A DNA stretch of 64,000 nt from Bradyrhizobium rifense (GTDB lineage Bacteria > Pseudomonadota > Alphaproteobacteria > Rhizobiales > Xanthobacteraceae): assembly GCF_008123425.1 (NCBI RefSeq), contig NZ_VSSS01000001.1:102979-166978 (forward strand), in the 5' to 3' direction. Shown piece by piece: positions 63,295-64,000 of the stretch; within the stretch, counting starts at the first letter, position 1, and every line of letters starts with the position of its first letter. The position numbers and the translations under genes are program-made. The notes below the pieces were generated by a model, which did no database searches, had not been told where the DNA came from, and saw only the letters and a program-made list of their open reading frames with translations.

Positions 63295-63948
63295 ATGGTC
63301 AAACAGGCCAAAGCGCAGAGGATGCTGACCCACGACCAGATCTGGGCCGCGCTGGACCGGCTGGCCGCGCGCGCCGGACTGTCGTCGTCCGGCCTTGCCA
63401 AGCGGGCCGGGCTCGACCCCACCACCTTCAACAAGTCCAAACGCGTCACCTCCGACGGCCGCGAGCGCTGGCCCTCGACCGAATCGATCGCAAAGGCACT
63501 GGCGGCCGCGGAGTCGTCGATCGACATTTTCGCCAGGCTGATCGGCGACGATACCGGCGACGGCCGCGCCGTGCCGTTGCTCGGCTTCGCGCAGGCCGGT
63601 GTGAGCGGCGCGTTCGACGAATCCGGCATTCCATCCGGCAAGGGCTGGAGCGAGATCGCGCTGCCGACCGCCGAGGACAACCATGCCTTTGCGCTAGAGA
63701 TTTCCGGCGATGCGTTGGCACCTGCCTATCGCGACGGCGATGTCATCCTGGTCTCGCCTGGCGCCCCGATCCGCAAGGGCGACCGCGTGGTGGTGAAGAC
63801 GAAAGCGGGCGAAGTGACGCTCGCCGCGCTCAAGCGCCGTACAGCGAAGGCGATTGAATTGCAGCCGCTCGATGCGACGCAAGGAGAGCGGGCGATGGCG
63901 GCGGGTGATGTCGCGTGGATCGCGAGGATCGTGTGGGCGAGCCAGTGA
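63295..63948 (+). CDS. HTH regulator with S24/LexA-like C-terminal domain lacking the catalytic dyad
   Basis: A 217-residue regulator of the phage-repressor/LexA-like type. The N-terminal helix-turn-helix reads LTHDQIWAALDRLAARAGLS, then KRAGLDPTTFNKSKRVTS. The C-terminal domain shows the S24 fold (FALEISGDALAPAYRDGDVI and GDRVVVKTKAGEVTLAALKR). The usual Ser nucleophile of GDSM is Ala here (GDAL), and the usual Lys base near VxxKxL is also Ala, so self-cleavage should be impossible. Starts at 63295 and 63322 are both plausible. Confidence 0.88.
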   Translation: MVKQAKAQRMLTHDQIWAALDRLAARAGLSSSGLAKRAGLDPTTFNKSKRVTSDGRERWPSTESIAKALAAAESSIDIFARLIGDDTGDGRAVPLLGFAQAGVSGAFDESGIPSGKGWSEIALPTAEDNHAFALEISGDALAPAYRDGDVILVSPGAPIRKGDRVVVKTKAGEVTLAALKRRTAKAIELQPLDATQGERAMAAGDVAWIARIVWASQ

Positions 63949-63973
63949 GGGGCAGCGTTGCGGCCCCACATTC

Positions 63974-64000
63974 AGTGTCGTCCCGGCGAACGCCCTAGGG
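63974..64000. repeat. Possible start of another dispersed repeat at the window edge
   Basis: GTCGTCCCGGCGAACGCC at the right edge resembles the beginning of a common Bradyrhizobium intergenic repeat. It is cut by the window end, so this cannot be confirmed. Confidence 0.35.

Overview
The window is a 64 kb stretch of a high-GC alphaproteobacterial chromosome. Gene content, gene order and intergenic repeat families all point to Bradyrhizobium or a very close relative. The evidence includes the split atpI-B-E-F'-F operon, a coxB-coxA-ctaB-small ORF-ctaG-coxC-DUF983-surf1 cluster next to thrC and an M16 peptidase, the ligase-associated DNA repair genes, and several well-known Bradyrhizobium palindromic repeats. 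I see no tRNA, rRNA, insertion sequence, prophage or CRISPR array. Most of the window looks like core chromosome.

Layout. 1-9 kb: a partial cytochrome P460, a Tat-exported alpha/beta hydrolase and an Ohr peroxidase, divergent from a large winged-helix/STAND-ATPase/TPR regulator; then an orphan NarL-type response regulator divergent from an MHS-family transporter, and YjbQ. 9-12 kb: the F0 half of ATP synthase (atpI, atpB, atpE, atpF', atpF). 12-19 kb: a secreted hypothetical, a RimJ-like acetyltransferase, an M16 peptidase overlapping thrC, and a divergent response regulator/MoxY-like kinase pair. 19-26 kb: the aa3-type cytochrome oxidase operon with its assembly factors (CtaB, CtaG, SURF1). 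26-34 kb: IalB-like protein, TldD, signal peptidase I, small proteins, a PAN-domain protein, glutamate-cysteine ligase, and a divergent MarR/glutathione S-transferase pair. 35-42 kb: a beta-oxidation operon (NTF2-like protein, acyl-CoA dehydrogenase, thiolase, FadJ-type protein), divergent from a PadR regulator with a clear shared operator, then an outer-membrane beta-barrel protein. 42-51 kb: a PodJ-like Sel1-repeat polarity protein, a TauE/TIGR02186 exporter pair, a metal-dependent hydrolase, and a divergent EamA/LysR pair. 51-60 kb: the ligase-associated DNA damage response set (PdeM, Lhr helicase, exonuclease, ATP-dependent ligase), split into two divergent halves by an orphan ABC substrate-binding protein and a TPR methyltransferase. 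60-64 kb: a MATE exporter, pyrD, a DUF952 protein, and an S24-family HTH regulator whose catalytic dyad is degenerate.

Themes. Two regions serve respiration (ATP synthase F0 and cytochrome aa3 oxidase). A FixK/FNR-type box lies between the cox operon and the divergent ialB-like gene. Thiol and peroxide metabolism recur (Ohr, GshA, GST). Many genes sit in divergent regulator/target pairs, and in several of these the intergenic DNA holds visible symmetric or repeated sites. The most striking are the PadR operator between 41001 and 41033 and a triple 14-bp tandem repeat in the leader of the fatty-acid operon.

I did not find an obviously new multi-gene system. The items most worth a second look are the inactive-looking S24 regulator, the PadR/beta-oxidation control region, the interrupted DNA-repair locus, and the STAND regulator with its putative direct-repeat operator. 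All assignments come from reading the sequence and recalling family features. No database search was run.
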